This document shows, in pieces, positions 14,560-24,971 of a DNA stretch of 55,737 bases (positions are counted from its first letter, which is position 1; each line of letters starts with the position of its first letter). This DNA comes from Nocardia tenerifensis NBRC 101015 (GTDB lineage Bacteria > Actinomycetota > Actinomycetes > Mycobacteriales > Mycobacteriaceae): contig NZ_BAGH01000282.1 in NCBI RefSeq assembly GCF_000308715.1, positions 1-55,737 of the forward strand, in the 5' to 3' direction. The notes under the pieces are model-generated. The model was not told where the DNA came from and did no database searches. It saw only the letters and a program-made list of their open reading frames with translations. The position numbers and the translations under genes were made by a program.

Positions 14560-14901
14560 GGACCCAGGCTAGCCGCAAACGCCCCTCCCAGACCATCCGC
14601 AACACTGGTATCGGCAGCCTCAGCGGTGTCGAACTGTGCAGACGCCCAGGTCGCAGTCGCGCCTATGGGCCGGAATTCAAGCTGGAGTCGCGTGCTTGAC
14701 CAGTCCCGCGTCTCCAGGTGTTCAGGCCGAGCTCGCGCGCCTCAACTGTCCCGCCTCTAGGGCAACTCAGGCCAGACTCGTGTGCCTGACCAGTAGCGTC
14801 GGCGACCGATTGTGTCGGTGCCAGCAAGCTCGTCGGTGTCGCCCCTGTGCTCAGGAAGTCAATCATCGCGCGGGTATACGGAGTCGAACCGCACCTCAGG
14901 C
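14560..14901. other. Intergenic stretch upstream of ftsK
   Basis: About 340 bases without a convincing gene. Its main feature is a threefold 45-base repeat (14678-14812). The ftsK promoter must lie in its left part, but I cannot define it. Confidence 0.55.
14678..14812 (+). repeat. Three degenerate 45-bp tandem repeats
   Basis: Three adjoining 45-base units start at 14678, 14723 and 14768. Each has CA(A/G)GC near its start, a CTCG.G.GC core and a (T/C)T(G/C)A(C)(C/A)(A/T)GT segment. In one plus-strand frame they read as 15-residue repeats: QAGVACLTSPASPGV, QAELARLNCPASRAT, QARLVCLTSSVGDRL. The period is a multiple of three, but the surrounding 99-codon frame has no other sign of being a gene. 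Confidence 0.6.
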
Positions 14902-15525
14902 TCAGACGGAGCGATCGAGAGCGAGAACAGCCTGAACGGCTTCCGGCTCGCCGGTGGTCTCGATGCGGACCTCATCACGACCGAACGCGTGCAGCAGCAG
15001 CTCCGACGGCATGCCCGTCAACGTCACCTCCGTGCCGGACGTCGAACGCACGACCGCGCGTTTGCCCTCGAGCGTCGCCAACACGACCGTCACCGGCGAC
15101 TTCCGGTAGGACCGCCGACCCATCTTGCCGACCAGCGACCAGTACCTGTCCTCGTCGGCCTGCGCGATCTCGCGCGGCTTCCAGCCGGGACTGCCGCGGC
15201 GCACGTCCTCGTGGTGGACGAACATCTCGGTGAGATTCACCAGCGCGTCGAGCGGGCGCAGCGGCGACCACCACGGCGGCCCGGTGCGAACCTGCTCGAG
15301 CAGCTCAGGAAACGGTGTGCGAGCCGTCTTCGCCTGCACGCGTTCGAGATATCCGGCCAGCGGCGCCAGCATGATGCCGGGCGCGGCGTCGAGCCGTCGT
15401 TCGCGAACGACGAGGTGCGCGGCCAGGTCGCGCACCGTCCAGGTGCCACACAGCGTCGGCGCCTCCGGCCCGGCGGCCGCCATCGTCTCGACGAGCTGCT
15501 GACGTTCCCGCTGCGCGATGCTCAC
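14902..15525 (-). CDS. TIGR03085-type metal-binding protein (DinB/mycothiol maleylpyruvate isomerase superfamily)
   Basis: A 207-residue protein whose N-terminus (RQQLVETMAAAGPEAPTLCGTWTVRDLAAHLVVRERR) and middle (HHEDVRRGSPGWKPR) match the actinobacterial TIGR03085 group. It belongs to the DinB/MDMPI_N four-helix superfamily, in which His residues bind a divalent metal and many members use mycothiol. The C-terminal sterol-carrier-like segment (GKRAVVRSTSGTEVTLTGMPSELLLHAFGR) is typical. The substrate is unknown. The start is a GTG at 15525; the much longer open frame upstream only shadows the divergent genes. Confidence 0.8.
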   Translation of the reverse strand: MSIAQRERQQLVETMAAAGPEAPTLCGTWTVRDLAAHLVVRERRLDAAPGIMLAPLAGYLERVQAKTARTPFPELLEQVRTGPPWWSPLRPLDALVNLTEMFVHHEDVRRGSPGWKPREIAQADEDRYWSLVGKMGRRSYRKSPVTVVLATLEGKRAVVRSTSGTEVTLTGMPSELLLHAFGRDEVRIETTGEPEAVQAVLALDRSV

Positions 15526-15714
15526 CCCCAGAACATACCCACGCCGCGCGCGCCGACCCGCGCACCCGCCGATTTGCCGAAAAGTGTTCCGCATAGCAGA
15601 GAATGCGGCACGTTCCGACGCGACCCCCCGGGGAAACGAGCCCCCGAATTCCTGGGTAGCGCAATGAAGGTTCGCTATGTACCTTGTCACTCGGTCCATC
15701 GGGTCGTGGGCCTC

Positions 15715-16119
15715 ATGAACAAGAAGGGCAAATTCCCTGTGAAGAAGTTTTCTACTGGTGCGGCCATTGTCGCGGCGGCGGGTTGCGCACTGGCTATCAG
15801 CGCGCCCACCGCTCAAGCGAAGGCGTACAACTACGGCGCGATCGCATTGTCCACCTCCACCGGACTGATCGGCTACTCCTACGATTACCCGGATTCCGGG
15901 TCCGCGCAGGCGCGCGCGGTCCGCAGCTGTGGGGCGGGCGACTGCGAGACGGTGGTCTGGTTCGCGAATGGCTGTGGGGCGGTGGCCTACTCGAACAGCA
16001 CCGGCGCGTACAGCTGGGCCTACGCCGCCTCCCGCGGCGGCGCGCAGAGCAAGGCGCGGGCCAACAACTACTCCGATGCCTACATCGTGCATTGGAACTG
16101 CACGTCCAACCACGGCTGA
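15715..16119 (+). CDS. Secreted DUF4189 protein
   Basis: A protein of about 134 residues with a Sec signal peptide (basic MNKKGKFPVKK, then a hydrophobic run ending APTAQA) and a DUF4189 domain: YGAIALSTSTGLIGYSYDY, a Cys pair in RSCGAGDCETVVWF, and NGCGAVAYS. DUF4189 proteins are small exported proteins of mycobacteria and nocardiae, some of them antigens (for example Rv1813c). The molecular function is unknown. The start could also be the GTG at 15739, which gives a shorter basic region. It may share a transcript with the lipoprotein 29 bases downstream. Confidence 0.85.
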   Translation: MNKKGKFPVKKFSTGAAIVAAAGCALAISAPTAQAKAYNYGAIALSTSTGLIGYSYDYPDSGSAQARAVRSCGAGDCETVVWFANGCGAVAYSNSTGAYSWAYAASRGGAQSKARANNYSDAYIVHWNCTSNHG

Positions 16120-16148
16120 CGTCCGCGAATCGATTCAGGGGAAACATC

Positions 16149-16715
16149 GTGAAACACCGCACTTTCCGGACCGCCGTGGCCGTCGTGCTCGCCGCCGCCG
16201 CGTGCACGCTCACCGCCTGCGCCTCCGGCGACAAGGACAAGGAGTCCTCGTCGCCGAGCACCAGCGCCAACGCCGACAACAAGCCCGGTGAACTCCAGGG
16301 CGGAAGCGACAAGGGCGACAAGGAGACCGGCTCCGCGCCGACCACTCCGTCCTCGCCGGTGCTGGCCAAGCCCTCGACGCAGCAGCTCAACGACCGCCTG
16401 AACAAGGCGTTCGATCCGAGCGTGCCGAACAAGGAGAAGATCAGCTGGATCCAGGCCGCCGAGCAGGATCCCTACCTGGTCGCCAACCTGGTCGACGCCG
16501 CGAAGAAGCAGGGCGTCAAGGTCGAGATCACCAATGTGGGCGACCCCAAGGACGGCAAGCTGAAGGCCGACGCCAAGGTCACGATCAACGGCACCCCGGT
16601 CGACGACGCGTTCGTCTCCTTCGTCTCCGAGGGCGGCGAGTGGAAGGTCGACCACACCTTCGCGTGCAATATCGTCAAGAGCGCGAAGATCGAGTCCGCG
16701 GCCTGCCAGGAGTGA
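16149..16715 (+). CDS. MTB12/CFP-2-like lipoprotein
   Basis: A 188-residue lipoprotein with a signal sequence and lipobox LTAC at about residues 21-24, then a Ser/Asp/Lys-rich linker. A C-terminal domain of about 110 residues follows, similar to the mycobacterial low-molecular-weight antigen MTB12: LNDRLNKAFDPSVPNKEKISWIQ, VEITNVGD, KADAKVTINGTPV, VSFVSEGGEWKVD. The role of the family is unknown; members are exported or cell-envelope antigens. The GTG at 16149 follows AGGGGA. A strong bidirectional terminator lies directly downstream. Confidence 0.85.
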   Translation: MKHRTFRTAVAVVLAAAACTLTACASGDKDKESSSPSTSANADNKPGELQGGSDKGDKETGSAPTTPSSPVLAKPSTQQLNDRLNKAFDPSVPNKEKISWIQAAEQDPYLVANLVDAAKKQGVKVEITNVGDPKDGKLKADAKVTINGTPVDDAFVSFVSEGGEWKVDHTFACNIVKSAKIESAACQE

Positions 16716-16727
16716 GCTAGGACAAAC

Positions 16728-16764
16728 GAAAAGCGCCGGAGGCCAAGGGCTTCCGGCGCTTTTC
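16728..16764. terminator. Bidirectional intrinsic terminator
   Basis: A perfect 13-bp stem (GAAAAGCGCCGGA with its complement) encloses an 11-base loop, with A/T-rich ends on both sides. It sits between the convergent lipoprotein gene and rnj and can serve both. Confidence 0.9.
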
Positions 16765-16775
16765 GGTATCTCGGA

Positions 16776-18713
16776 TCAGACGCCGATCACCGTCGGCACG
16801 ATCATCGGGCGGCGCCGGTAGGTGTCGGCCACCCAGCGGCCGACCACGCGCCGCACGCTCTGCGCGATCCGGTGGATGTCGGTGACGCCCTCCGTCGCCA
16901 GCCGCAGCAGCTCCGCCTCGACCAGTTCGGCCGCGTCGGTGAGCGCCGTCGGATCGTCGGAGAAGCCGCGCCCGCTGACCTCCGGCGCACTCACGGCCTT
17001 GCCGGTGGTCTCGTCGATCGCGACGGTGATCGAGATGAAGCCGCCCTCGCCGAGCACCAGCCGGTCCGACAGGGTGGACTCGCCGACGTCGCCGACGGAG
17101 AGGCCGTCGACGTACACGTGTCCGACCGGCACCCGCCCGACGATCGAGGCGATGCCGTCGACCAGGTCGACCACGACGCCGTCCTCGGCGAGCATGACCC
17201 GGTCCTCCGGCACGCCGGTCGCGACGGCGAGCGCGGCGTTGGCGCGCAGGTGCCGCCATTCACCGTGCACCGGCATGGCATTGGTGGGCCGCACGGCGTT
17301 GTAGAGGTACAGCAGCTCGCCCGCGGACGCGTGCCCGGAGACGTGCACCTTGGCGTTCTGCTGGGTGATCACCGTGGCGCCGAGCCGGGCCAGGCCGTTC
17401 ACCACCGCGAACACCGAGTTCTCGTTGCCGGGGATGAGCGAGGACGCGAGCACGACGAGGTCGTCCTGGCGGATATTGATCTGGCGGTGATCGCCGCGGG
17501 CCATCCTGGACAGCGCCGACAGCGGCTCACCCTGCGAACCGGTCGAGATGAGGACGAGGCGATCGCCCGGCAGCGTCGCGGCCTGGTCGAGGTCGACGAC
17601 CACGCTCTCCGGCACGGTCAAATAGCCCAGGTCCTGCGCGATCTGCATGTTGCGGACCATCGAGCGGCCGACGAAACAGACTCGCCTGCCGTACTTCTGG
17701 GCCACGTCGACGACCTGCTGGATGCGGTGCACGTGGCTGGCGAAGGAGGCGACGATCACGCGGTTGCGCGCCTTGCCGATCACCGTGTCGAGCACGCCGC
17801 CGATCTCGCGTTCGGGCGTGACGAAGCCGGGCACCTCGGCGTTGGTGGAGTCCACCAGGAACAGGTCGACGCCCTCGTCGCCGAGCCGGGAGAAGCCGGC
17901 CAGGTCGGTGAGGCGGCCGTCCAGGGGCAGCTGGTCGAGCTTGATGTCGCCGGTGTGCAGCGCGACGCCCGCCGGGGTGCGGATGGCGACGGCCAGCGCG
18001 TCGGGGATGGAGTGGTTGACGGCGAAGAACTCGCAGTCGAACGGGCCGTGGACGGTGTGCTGGCCCTCGACCACCTCGATCAGCTTCGGCTGCTGGCGGT
18101 GCTCCCGGCACTTCGCCGCGACCAGCGCGAGGGTGAACTTCGAACCGACGACCGGGATATCGGAGCGCAGGCGCAGCAGGAACGGCACCGCGCCGATGTG
18201 GTCCTCGTGGCCGTGGGTGAGCACGACGGCGACGACGTCGTTGATCCGGTGTTCGATGGGCCGGAAGTCGGGCAGGATCAGGTCGACGCCGGGCTGCTGA
18301 TCCTCGGGGAACAGCACGCCGCAGTCGACGATGAGCAGTTTGCCGCCGTACTCGAAGACGGTCATGTTGCGGCCGATCTCGCCGATGCCGCCGAGCGCGA
18401 AGACGCGCAGGCCGTTCTTGGCCAGCTTGGGCGGCGCGCCGAGCCGATCGTGCGTGGGGGTCGTCGCGCGCGAATCCTGTTGCGGCGCGGACTGTTCGGC
18501 GCGGCCACGGCCGGACTGCTGACGGCCGCGCCCGGATCTGCGGCTCTGCTGACCGTTCTGCGGCGCCTCGGCGCGCGGCGCCGACTGCTTGGCCGGGGCG
18601 GACTGCTTGGCGGGCGCGGACTTCTTCGCCGCGCTCTGCCGCTGCTGCTTCGCCGCAGGCTGCTCGGCGGGCGCGGACTGCTCGGTCCGCACCTCGACGA
18701 CCTCGGTCGCCAC
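16776..18713 (-). CDS. rnj: Ribonuclease J
   Basis: Metallo-beta-lactamase/beta-CASP ribonuclease acting in mRNA decay and rRNA maturation, with 5' exo- and endonuclease activity in the family. The zinc motif HGHEDH is at residues 167-172; DCGVLFPED, GDIKLDQ, the beta-CASP motifs (SFASHVHRIQQ; LISTGSQGEPLSALSRMA) and SGHAS are intact. The first 85 or so residues are an Ala/Lys/Gln-rich disordered tail. The GTG at 18713 is the first start in this frame. The likely natural start, ATG 18877 (MTEPGARRPRRT), is in a different frame, separated by an apparent one-base deletion near 18776-18779 within a duplicated Pro/Glu-rich segment. The gene lies upstream of the divergent-looking core block with dapA. 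Confidence 0.93.
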   Translation of the reverse strand: MATEVVEVRTEQSAPAEQPAAKQQRQSAAKKSAPAKQSAPAKQSAPRAEAPQNGQQSRRSGRGRQQSGRGRAEQSAPQQDSRATTPTHDRLGAPPKLAKNGLRVFALGGIGEIGRNMTVFEYGGKLLIVDCGVLFPEDQQPGVDLILPDFRPIEHRINDVVAVVLTHGHEDHIGAVPFLLRLRSDIPVVGSKFTLALVAAKCREHRQQPKLIEVVEGQHTVHGPFDCEFFAVNHSIPDALAVAIRTPAGVALHTGDIKLDQLPLDGRLTDLAGFSRLGDEGVDLFLVDSTNAEVPGFVTPEREIGGVLDTVIGKARNRVIVASFASHVHRIQQVVDVAQKYGRRVCFVGRSMVRNMQIAQDLGYLTVPESVVVDLDQAATLPGDRLVLISTGSQGEPLSALSRMARGDHRQINIRQDDLVVLASSLIPGNENSVFAVVNGLARLGATVITQQNAKVHVSGHASAGELLYLYNAVRPTNAMPVHGEWRHLRANAALAVATGVPEDRVMLAEDGVVVDLVDGIASIVGRVPVGHVYVDGLSVGDVGESTLSDRLVLGEGGFISITVAIDETTGKAVSAPEVSGRGFSDDPTALTDAAELVEAELLRLATEGVTDIHRIAQSVRRVVGRWVADTYRRRPMIVPTVIGV

Positions 18714-18971
18714 CGTGATCTCCGCGGGCTCCTCGGCGCGCGGCCGCTCGACCGGGGCGGGTGGCTCGAGCGGGGCGGTGGCTCGACGGGGGCAGGGGGT
18801 GCGACCGGGGCAGGCGGCGGCGGGCCGGCGCTGCGGGTCGCGGTCCTACGGGGACGACGTGCGCCAGGTTCGGTCATGACCGCACCTCGACAATGCTCAA
18901 CGCCGCTGTGCGCGACGCGCACCGGGCGATCGGCTCGCTCTGCTGTGTGGTGATTCGCTCGCTCCGCTCTC

Positions 18972-20543
<1,572 letters not shown>

Positions 20544-20555
20544 CGCGGCCCTTTC

Positions 20556-21755
20556 TTACAGGAGCGGCGCGAGGTTGCCGCGCGAGCCGAGCGCTACCTT
20601 GTCCAGCTCGAGCCAGTCGGCCATGTCGCGTAGAGCCTCGGTGAGGGCCTGTGCGGTGGCGGGGGTGTCGTGGCCGGGCTCGGCGAACGCGGCGGGTACG
20701 GAGAGCCGGCCCGCCGCGCGTTCTGCGCGCAAATCCACCCGGCCGACCAGTTCGCCGTCTAGCAGGAACGGGAAGACGTAATAGCCGTGTACCCGTTTGG
20801 GTTCCGGGGTGTAGATCTCGATGCGGTAGTGGAAGTCGAAAAGGCGTTCGGTGCGGGCGCGGAAGAAGATCAGCGGATCGAACGGGCACAGCAGGGCCGC
20901 GCCCTCGACCCGGCGCGGGATCGGGGCGCCCTCGCGTAGGTAGGCGGGTTTGTCCCAGCCTTCGACCTGCACCTCGATCAGGTCGCCCGAGTCGACCAGG
21001 TCGGCGATGGCCGGCTCGGTCTGCCTGCGGTGCAGCCGGTAATAGTCGCGCAGGTCGGTCTCGGTGCCGACGCCGTGCGCGGTGGCCGCGCGCAGCACCA
21101 GTTCGCGCACCGCGTCCTCCTCGGAGACGGTGCGCGCCAAGACTTCCGGCGGAATCACGCGCTCGGCGAGATCGTAGTGGCGGGCGAAGCCGACGCGCTT
21201 GTCGACCGACAGCGCGCCCGCGGCGAACAGTTGCTCGCAGATCATTTTGGTGTCGCTGAGGTTCCACCAAGAACCCTTGGGGCGCGGCTTGTCCAGCTCG
21301 AGATGCCGCTCCACCTCGCCCGCGGTGCACGCGCCGACCTCGGTGATCACGTCCAAGATGTCCCTGCCCAGCGTGGGATTGCGCTGCACCACCTTGCGCA
21401 TGCCCGACCACCGGCCGTGCTCGAATTGCGCCATCCGCCAGCGCATCAGCGGCCAGTCCTCGACCGGGATGAGCGCGGCCTCGTGCGCCCAGTACTCCAC
21501 CAGCCGCCGCGGCCGCCGCGCGTTGTGGCTCCAGGCCGCCGAATCGAGCAGCGTCCGATCGTAGGCGCCGATCCGGCTGAACACCGGCGCGTAGTGCGCC
21601 CGCACCACCGCCGATACCGAATCCAGTTGCAGCAGTTGGGTTTTCTCGACCACCCCGAGCACCGACCGACGCGTGGCCCGCGCCGGTTTGCGCGCCGTGA
21701 ACCCCTGCGCCGCCAGCGCGATCCGCCGCGCCATCGCCACACTAATCTTCCGCAT
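20556..21755 (-). CDS. Winged-helix DNA glycosylase-like protein (YcaQ/AlkX, HTH_42 family)
   Basis: A 399-residue member of the YcaQ/AlkZ-like superfamily (formerly DUF1006), made of tandem winged helices and a beta-barrel. The N-terminal RRIALAAQGF and the catalytic-type motif QLD within KTQLLQLDSVSAV are visible, as is the conserved CPFDPLIFFRARTERLFDFHYRIEIY. The Q-x-D form corresponds to the AlkX-type interstrand crosslink glycosylases rather than the Q-x-Q of AlkZ, which often sits in antibiotic clusters. It probably repairs bulky or crosslinked alkylation lesions. The ATG is at 21753-21755; the gene is convergent with the ribbon-helix-helix gene at a 12-base gap. Confidence 0.88.
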   Translation of the reverse strand: MRKISVAMARRIALAAQGFTARKPARATRRSVLGVVEKTQLLQLDSVSAVVRAHYAPVFSRIGAYDRTLLDSAAWSHNARRPRRLVEYWAHEAALIPVEDWPLMRWRMAQFEHGRWSGMRKVVQRNPTLGRDILDVITEVGACTAGEVERHLELDKPRPKGSWWNLSDTKMICEQLFAAGALSVDKRVGFARHYDLAERVIPPEVLARTVSEEDAVRELVLRAATAHGVGTETDLRDYYRLHRRQTEPAIADLVDSGDLIEVQVEGWDKPAYLREGAPIPRRVEGAALLCPFDPLIFFRARTERLFDFHYRIEIYTPEPKRVHGYYVFPFLLDGELVGRVDLRAERAAGRLSVPAAFAEPGHDTPATAQALTEALRDMADWLELDKVALGSRGNLAPLL

Positions 21756-21827
21756 ATCCGAACAATGCCACGCGGGTCCGACAAACTTCCGGGGCGTGCG
21801 GCCGGTCGGCGATCGACCGAGTCGGGC

Positions 21828-22847
21828 TCAGGTCGAGACCTTGATGCTGCCCGCCGCGTCGATCTCGGTGCGACGGTCTTGCTCCGGCGCGTTGGCCAGG
21901 ACGGTGGCGAGGATGCGCCGGCCCATCGGCAGCACCCGGACGGTGACCGAGCCCGCGTTGGCGGCGTCCAATTCCTTTGTGGCGGCCTCGATCACCTGTT
22001 GCCGGACCCAGCGCGGCACCCCGGCGAAGCCGCCGTCGTCGAGCAGTACCACCTCGACGCCGCGGGAGCGGGCGCCGCGGGCGGCGCTGCTGAGTTCGTC
22101 GGTGACCAGTTGCGGGGCGCGCAGCCCGTCGCGCAGCTCGGCCTCCAGCAGCCGGCACTGCTCGCGCTCGGCGGCGGTGAGTTCGACGCCGTCGGCGATG
22201 CGCTCGAGGATGGGCCTGGCCACCTTGTCGAGGCGGGCCAGCTGACGATCGCGCTCGCCGTTCTCCGCGGCCATGGTGGCCTCGGCGGCGGCGCGCATCG
22301 TCGACTCCTCCCGCAGCAGCCGCAGCGAGCGCTGGGTCGGCCGCATGATCACCGCGAACAGCGAGACGCCCGCCACGGTGGAGATCGGCACGATAGATCC
22401 GGCGACCACTCCGCCGCGCAGCCCGTTCACCACGCCGACGGTCGCGATCACGACCGCGACGCCGCCGACCCCGAGCCACGCGGCGCCTAGCCGGCCGCGC
22501 AGCACGAGCACCGCCAGCACGTACGACGAGGCGAACGCGGTCCACACCTGCTTGGACCAGCCGTGCTCGGCGTCGAACGAGGTGAGCGCCGTGGCCAGCG
22601 GGCCGGAGGCGGCCACGAAGATCGTCGCGGGCAACGGCAGCGGATCGACCGGGATCACCAGCACCAGCACGCCGGCCGCGGCCAGCAGCACCAGCGCGGC
22701 GACCGCGGCGATCAACGGCGAGTCGCCGAAGTTGCGCACCATGTACAGCACGATGGTCGCCTGCAGGATCAGCAGGAACAGCCCGGCCGCCGGATCCCGC
22801 AGGCCCAGTAGATCGCGGAGCCCGAACTCGGTATCGGCGTCAGCCAT
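21828..22847 (-). CDS. Membrane protein resembling a degenerate sensor kinase
   Basis: A 339-residue protein with about six membrane spans (residues 20-170), a coiled helical stretch (RSLRLLREESTMRAAAEATMAAENGERDRQLARLDKVARPIL) and a C-terminal domain. That domain keeps a shadow of a HATPase N-box (VRQQVIEAATKELDAANAGSVTVRV) but has no G-boxes and no phosphoacceptor His motif. The ATG at 22847 overlaps the end of the histidine kinase gene by eight bases, so it is the third cistron of a response regulator-kinase-sensor operon. It may be a partner or modulator of the kinase rather than an enzyme. Confidence 0.75.
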   Translation of the reverse strand: MADADTEFGLRDLLGLRDPAAGLFLLILQATIVLYMVRNFGDSPLIAAVAALVLLAAAGVLVLVIPVDPLPLPATIFVAASGPLATALTSFDAEHGWSKQVWTAFASSYVLAVLVLRGRLGAAWLGVGGVAVVIATVGVVNGLRGGVVAGSIVPISTVAGVSLFAVIMRPTQRSLRLLREESTMRAAAEATMAAENGERDRQLARLDKVARPILERIADGVELTAAEREQCRLLEAELRDGLRAPQLVTDELSSAARGARSRGVEVVLLDDGGFAGVPRWVRQQVIEAATKELDAANAGSVTVRVLPMGRRILATVLANAPEQDRRTEIDAAGSIKVST

Positions 22848-24123
22848 CGCTGCCCCACACCAGCGTCACCGTGGTGCCCTCGCCCGGCTGCGACTCCACG
22901 AAGCCCGCGCCGCCCGCCAGCTGCCGCATCCGGCCGAGAATGCTCACCGAGATGCCGAGGCGGTCGGCAGGCACCTGACCCATGTCGAAACCCGCTCCGT
23001 CATCACGGAATACGACCCGGATGCCGCCCGCGCTGATGGTCACCGTCACGGTCCGCTGCACCTCGCGACCCGGCACGGTGGCGTGGCGCAGGCTGTTGCG
23101 CACCGCCTCGGTGAGCGCGGCGGCGATGGTGCCCGCGGCGTCCACCGGCAACCGGAGATCGTCGAAGCCGGACCATCGCCGCGCGATGAAGCGGATGCCG
23201 GGGTTGACCTCGTGCACGGCCGAGCGCAGGAAGCCGGAGGCGGACTGCGCGTCCAGCCGGTTCGGCTCCACGTCGCCGACACGGCATTCGTCGAGCTGTT
23301 CGAGCGTCCGCTCGGCCTGCCTGCGCAGCACCGGCGAGTCGGTGCCCGCGCGGGACGCGTCGAGCAGGGTGGAGAGCACCGCGTCGTGGATCAGCGCGGC
23401 GAAGCGCGCGCGTTCACGATCGCGGGCCGCCGCGCCGGCCACCGCCGCCGCGCGCCTGCTCTCGATCGCGGACTCCCGGTCCACCCGGTCCGCGGCCGCC
23501 TTGGCGTAGATGGCGCACCACAGGAACAGCGCGCACAGTCCGGCCGCGCGCACGAAGTCGCCTGCCCACACCACGGGCGTGGAGTCCGCGACCACCACCG
23601 CGTTGGCGAACGCCGAGAGTGCCGCGCCCGCAACGAGATAGACGACGGCGAACAGTGGTCGCCACGCCAGCACGGCCGCGAGCACGCCGAGCGCGAGCAC
23701 GCGATACAGCCACACCGACGACGCCTCGGGCGCCGGATTCGGGTACGCGAAGGGGATCACGGCCATCGCCGCGAGGAAACTCACCGCCGCCGCGCCGGAC
23801 ACCAACTGGATCAGCTGCCTGCTCGACGCGATCGAGACCACGGCGAGCACCGGGAACAATCCGAAGGCCAGCGTCACCGTGAGGATCGTCCAGCCGGCCG
23901 TGACGAACCGGCTCTGCTCGGCGATCTCCGGCAGCTCCACCACCGCGACGATGACCCCGGCGATCCCGATCGCCAGCCCGAAACGCCGCAGAATCCGATC
24001 GGACGCGCCCTCGTACCCGCTGCGTCTGGACACCGATGCGGCTCCCCGGCGCCATCGGCTCGGCGCCATGCGATCGAGCGACACGGGGGTAGTCGGGGTG
24101 TCCAGCATGCTGGACGCGATCAT
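22840..24123 (-). CDS. Membrane histidine kinase (NarL-type partner)
   Basis: A sensor kinase of about 427 residues. A multi-span membrane domain occupies roughly residues 40-230. A dimerisation helix carries RARFAALIHDAVLSTLL, with the presumed phospho-His in LIHD. The HATPase domain has an N-box LTEAVRNSLRHA, G1 DDGAGFD and G2 GISVSILGRMRQLAGG. The ATG at 24121-24123 overlaps the response regulator stop (ATGA), the usual coupling signal, and is preferred over two nearby in-frame starts. The stimulus is unknown; there is no recognisable periplasmic domain. Confidence 0.88.
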   Translation of the reverse strand: MIASSMLDTPTTPVSLDRMAPSRWRRGAASVSRRSGYEGASDRILRRFGLAIGIAGVIVAVVELPEIAEQSRFVTAGWTILTVTLAFGLFPVLAVVSIASSRQLIQLVSGAAAVSFLAAMAVIPFAYPNPAPEASSVWLYRVLALGVLAAVLAWRPLFAVVYLVAGAALSAFANAVVVADSTPVVWAGDFVRAAGLCALFLWCAIYAKAAADRVDRESAIESRRAAAVAGAAARDRERARFAALIHDAVLSTLLDASRAGTDSPVLRRQAERTLEQLDECRVGDVEPNRLDAQSASGFLRSAVHEVNPGIRFIARRWSGFDDLRLPVDAAGTIAAALTEAVRNSLRHATVPGREVQRTVTVTISAGGIRVVFRDDGAGFDMGQVPADRLGISVSILGRMRQLAGGAGFVESQPGEGTTVTLVWGSDG

Positions 24124-24806
24124 CCGCGTGGATGCCGCTCGGGCACCGGAAGCCATCCGTCCTCCACTGCCCGCTTGTACAGGTCGGTCTTGGTCGGCGC
24201 CGGGCGTCCCGCGTCGGCGTACTTCTGGCGGATGCGGCCGAGGTAGTCGTTGACCGTCTGTTCGGACAGGCCGGTCAATCGCGCCACCCGGGACGCCTTC
24301 TCGCCGGACGCGTACAGCGTGAGCACCTCTTCCTGGCGCGGGCTGAGGCCCACGTCGGACAGCTGCGGGTCGCCATCGATGGCGGCCGCCCAGTCGGTGG
24401 TCACCACCTGCTCGCCGGAGGCCGCGCGGCGCACGGCCGCGACGACGGTCTGCACGTCCTCGGACTTGCGCACCACCCCGAGCACACCGGCCCGCGCGGC
24501 GGACCGCACGAGGAACGCGTTGTCCGCGCCGGTGAAGATCAGGACTTCGATGCCGCGGTCCCGCAGGGCGCGCACGTTGTCCTCGGGCGTCGACCCATCG
24601 GCCAAGCGCAGATCGAGCACGACCAGATCCAGTTGCGGCAGATCCTGAGTGGCGGCCAATAACTCCGGCACCGTGCCCGCGGTCGCCACCAGGTCGAGAT
24701 CGGGTTCCGGCGCGAGCATGGCGGCCAGTCCGATCGCTACCGATTCGTGGTCTTCGACCACTCCGATCCGGCGCGGTGCGTTATTGCCCCCTTCGGCCAA
24801 CGTCAC
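24120..24806 (-). CDS. LuxR/NarL-family response regulator
   Basis: A 228-residue two-component regulator. The receiver domain has an acidic pair in VVEDHESVAIG, the phosphoacceptor Asp in LDLVVLDLRLADG and the switch Lys in LGVVRKSED. A LuxR-type helix-turn-helix follows (LSPRQEEVLTLYASGEKASRVARLTGLSEQTVNDYLGRIRQKY). The GTG at 24806 has GGAG seven bases upstream; an earlier in-frame start at 24854 lacks this. It is the first gene of a three-gene operon with a kinase and a kinase-like membrane protein. Targets are unknown. Confidence 0.92.
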   Translation of the reverse strand: MTLAEGGNNAPRRIGVVEDHESVAIGLAAMLAPEPDLDLVATAGTVPELLAATQDLPQLDLVVLDLRLADGSTPEDNVRALRDRGIEVLIFTGADNAFLVRSAARAGVLGVVRKSEDVQTVVAAVRRAASGEQVVTTDWAAAIDGDPQLSDVGLSPRQEEVLTLYASGEKASRVARLTGLSEQTVNDYLGRIRQKYADAGRPAPTKTDLYKRAVEDGWLPVPERHPRG

Positions 24807-24971
24807 CTGAAATCTCCATTCCCGAGCAAACTCGTCACATCCCCGCCGCGACAACGTTCTGTCAGTATGCCGGGCCGAAGCACCGAATGGTCAGACACTA
24901 GAAATCGGGGCCGCCTCTTATTCGCGTACGGTATGGACTGTCACTGCCAGCTATTTCGGGGACAAAAACTG

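Noticed and set aside
16872..18953. A 693-codon plus-strand open frame over rnj
   Set aside because: Antisense shadow of rnj with low-complexity Arg/Asp/Val composition and no RBS or motif.
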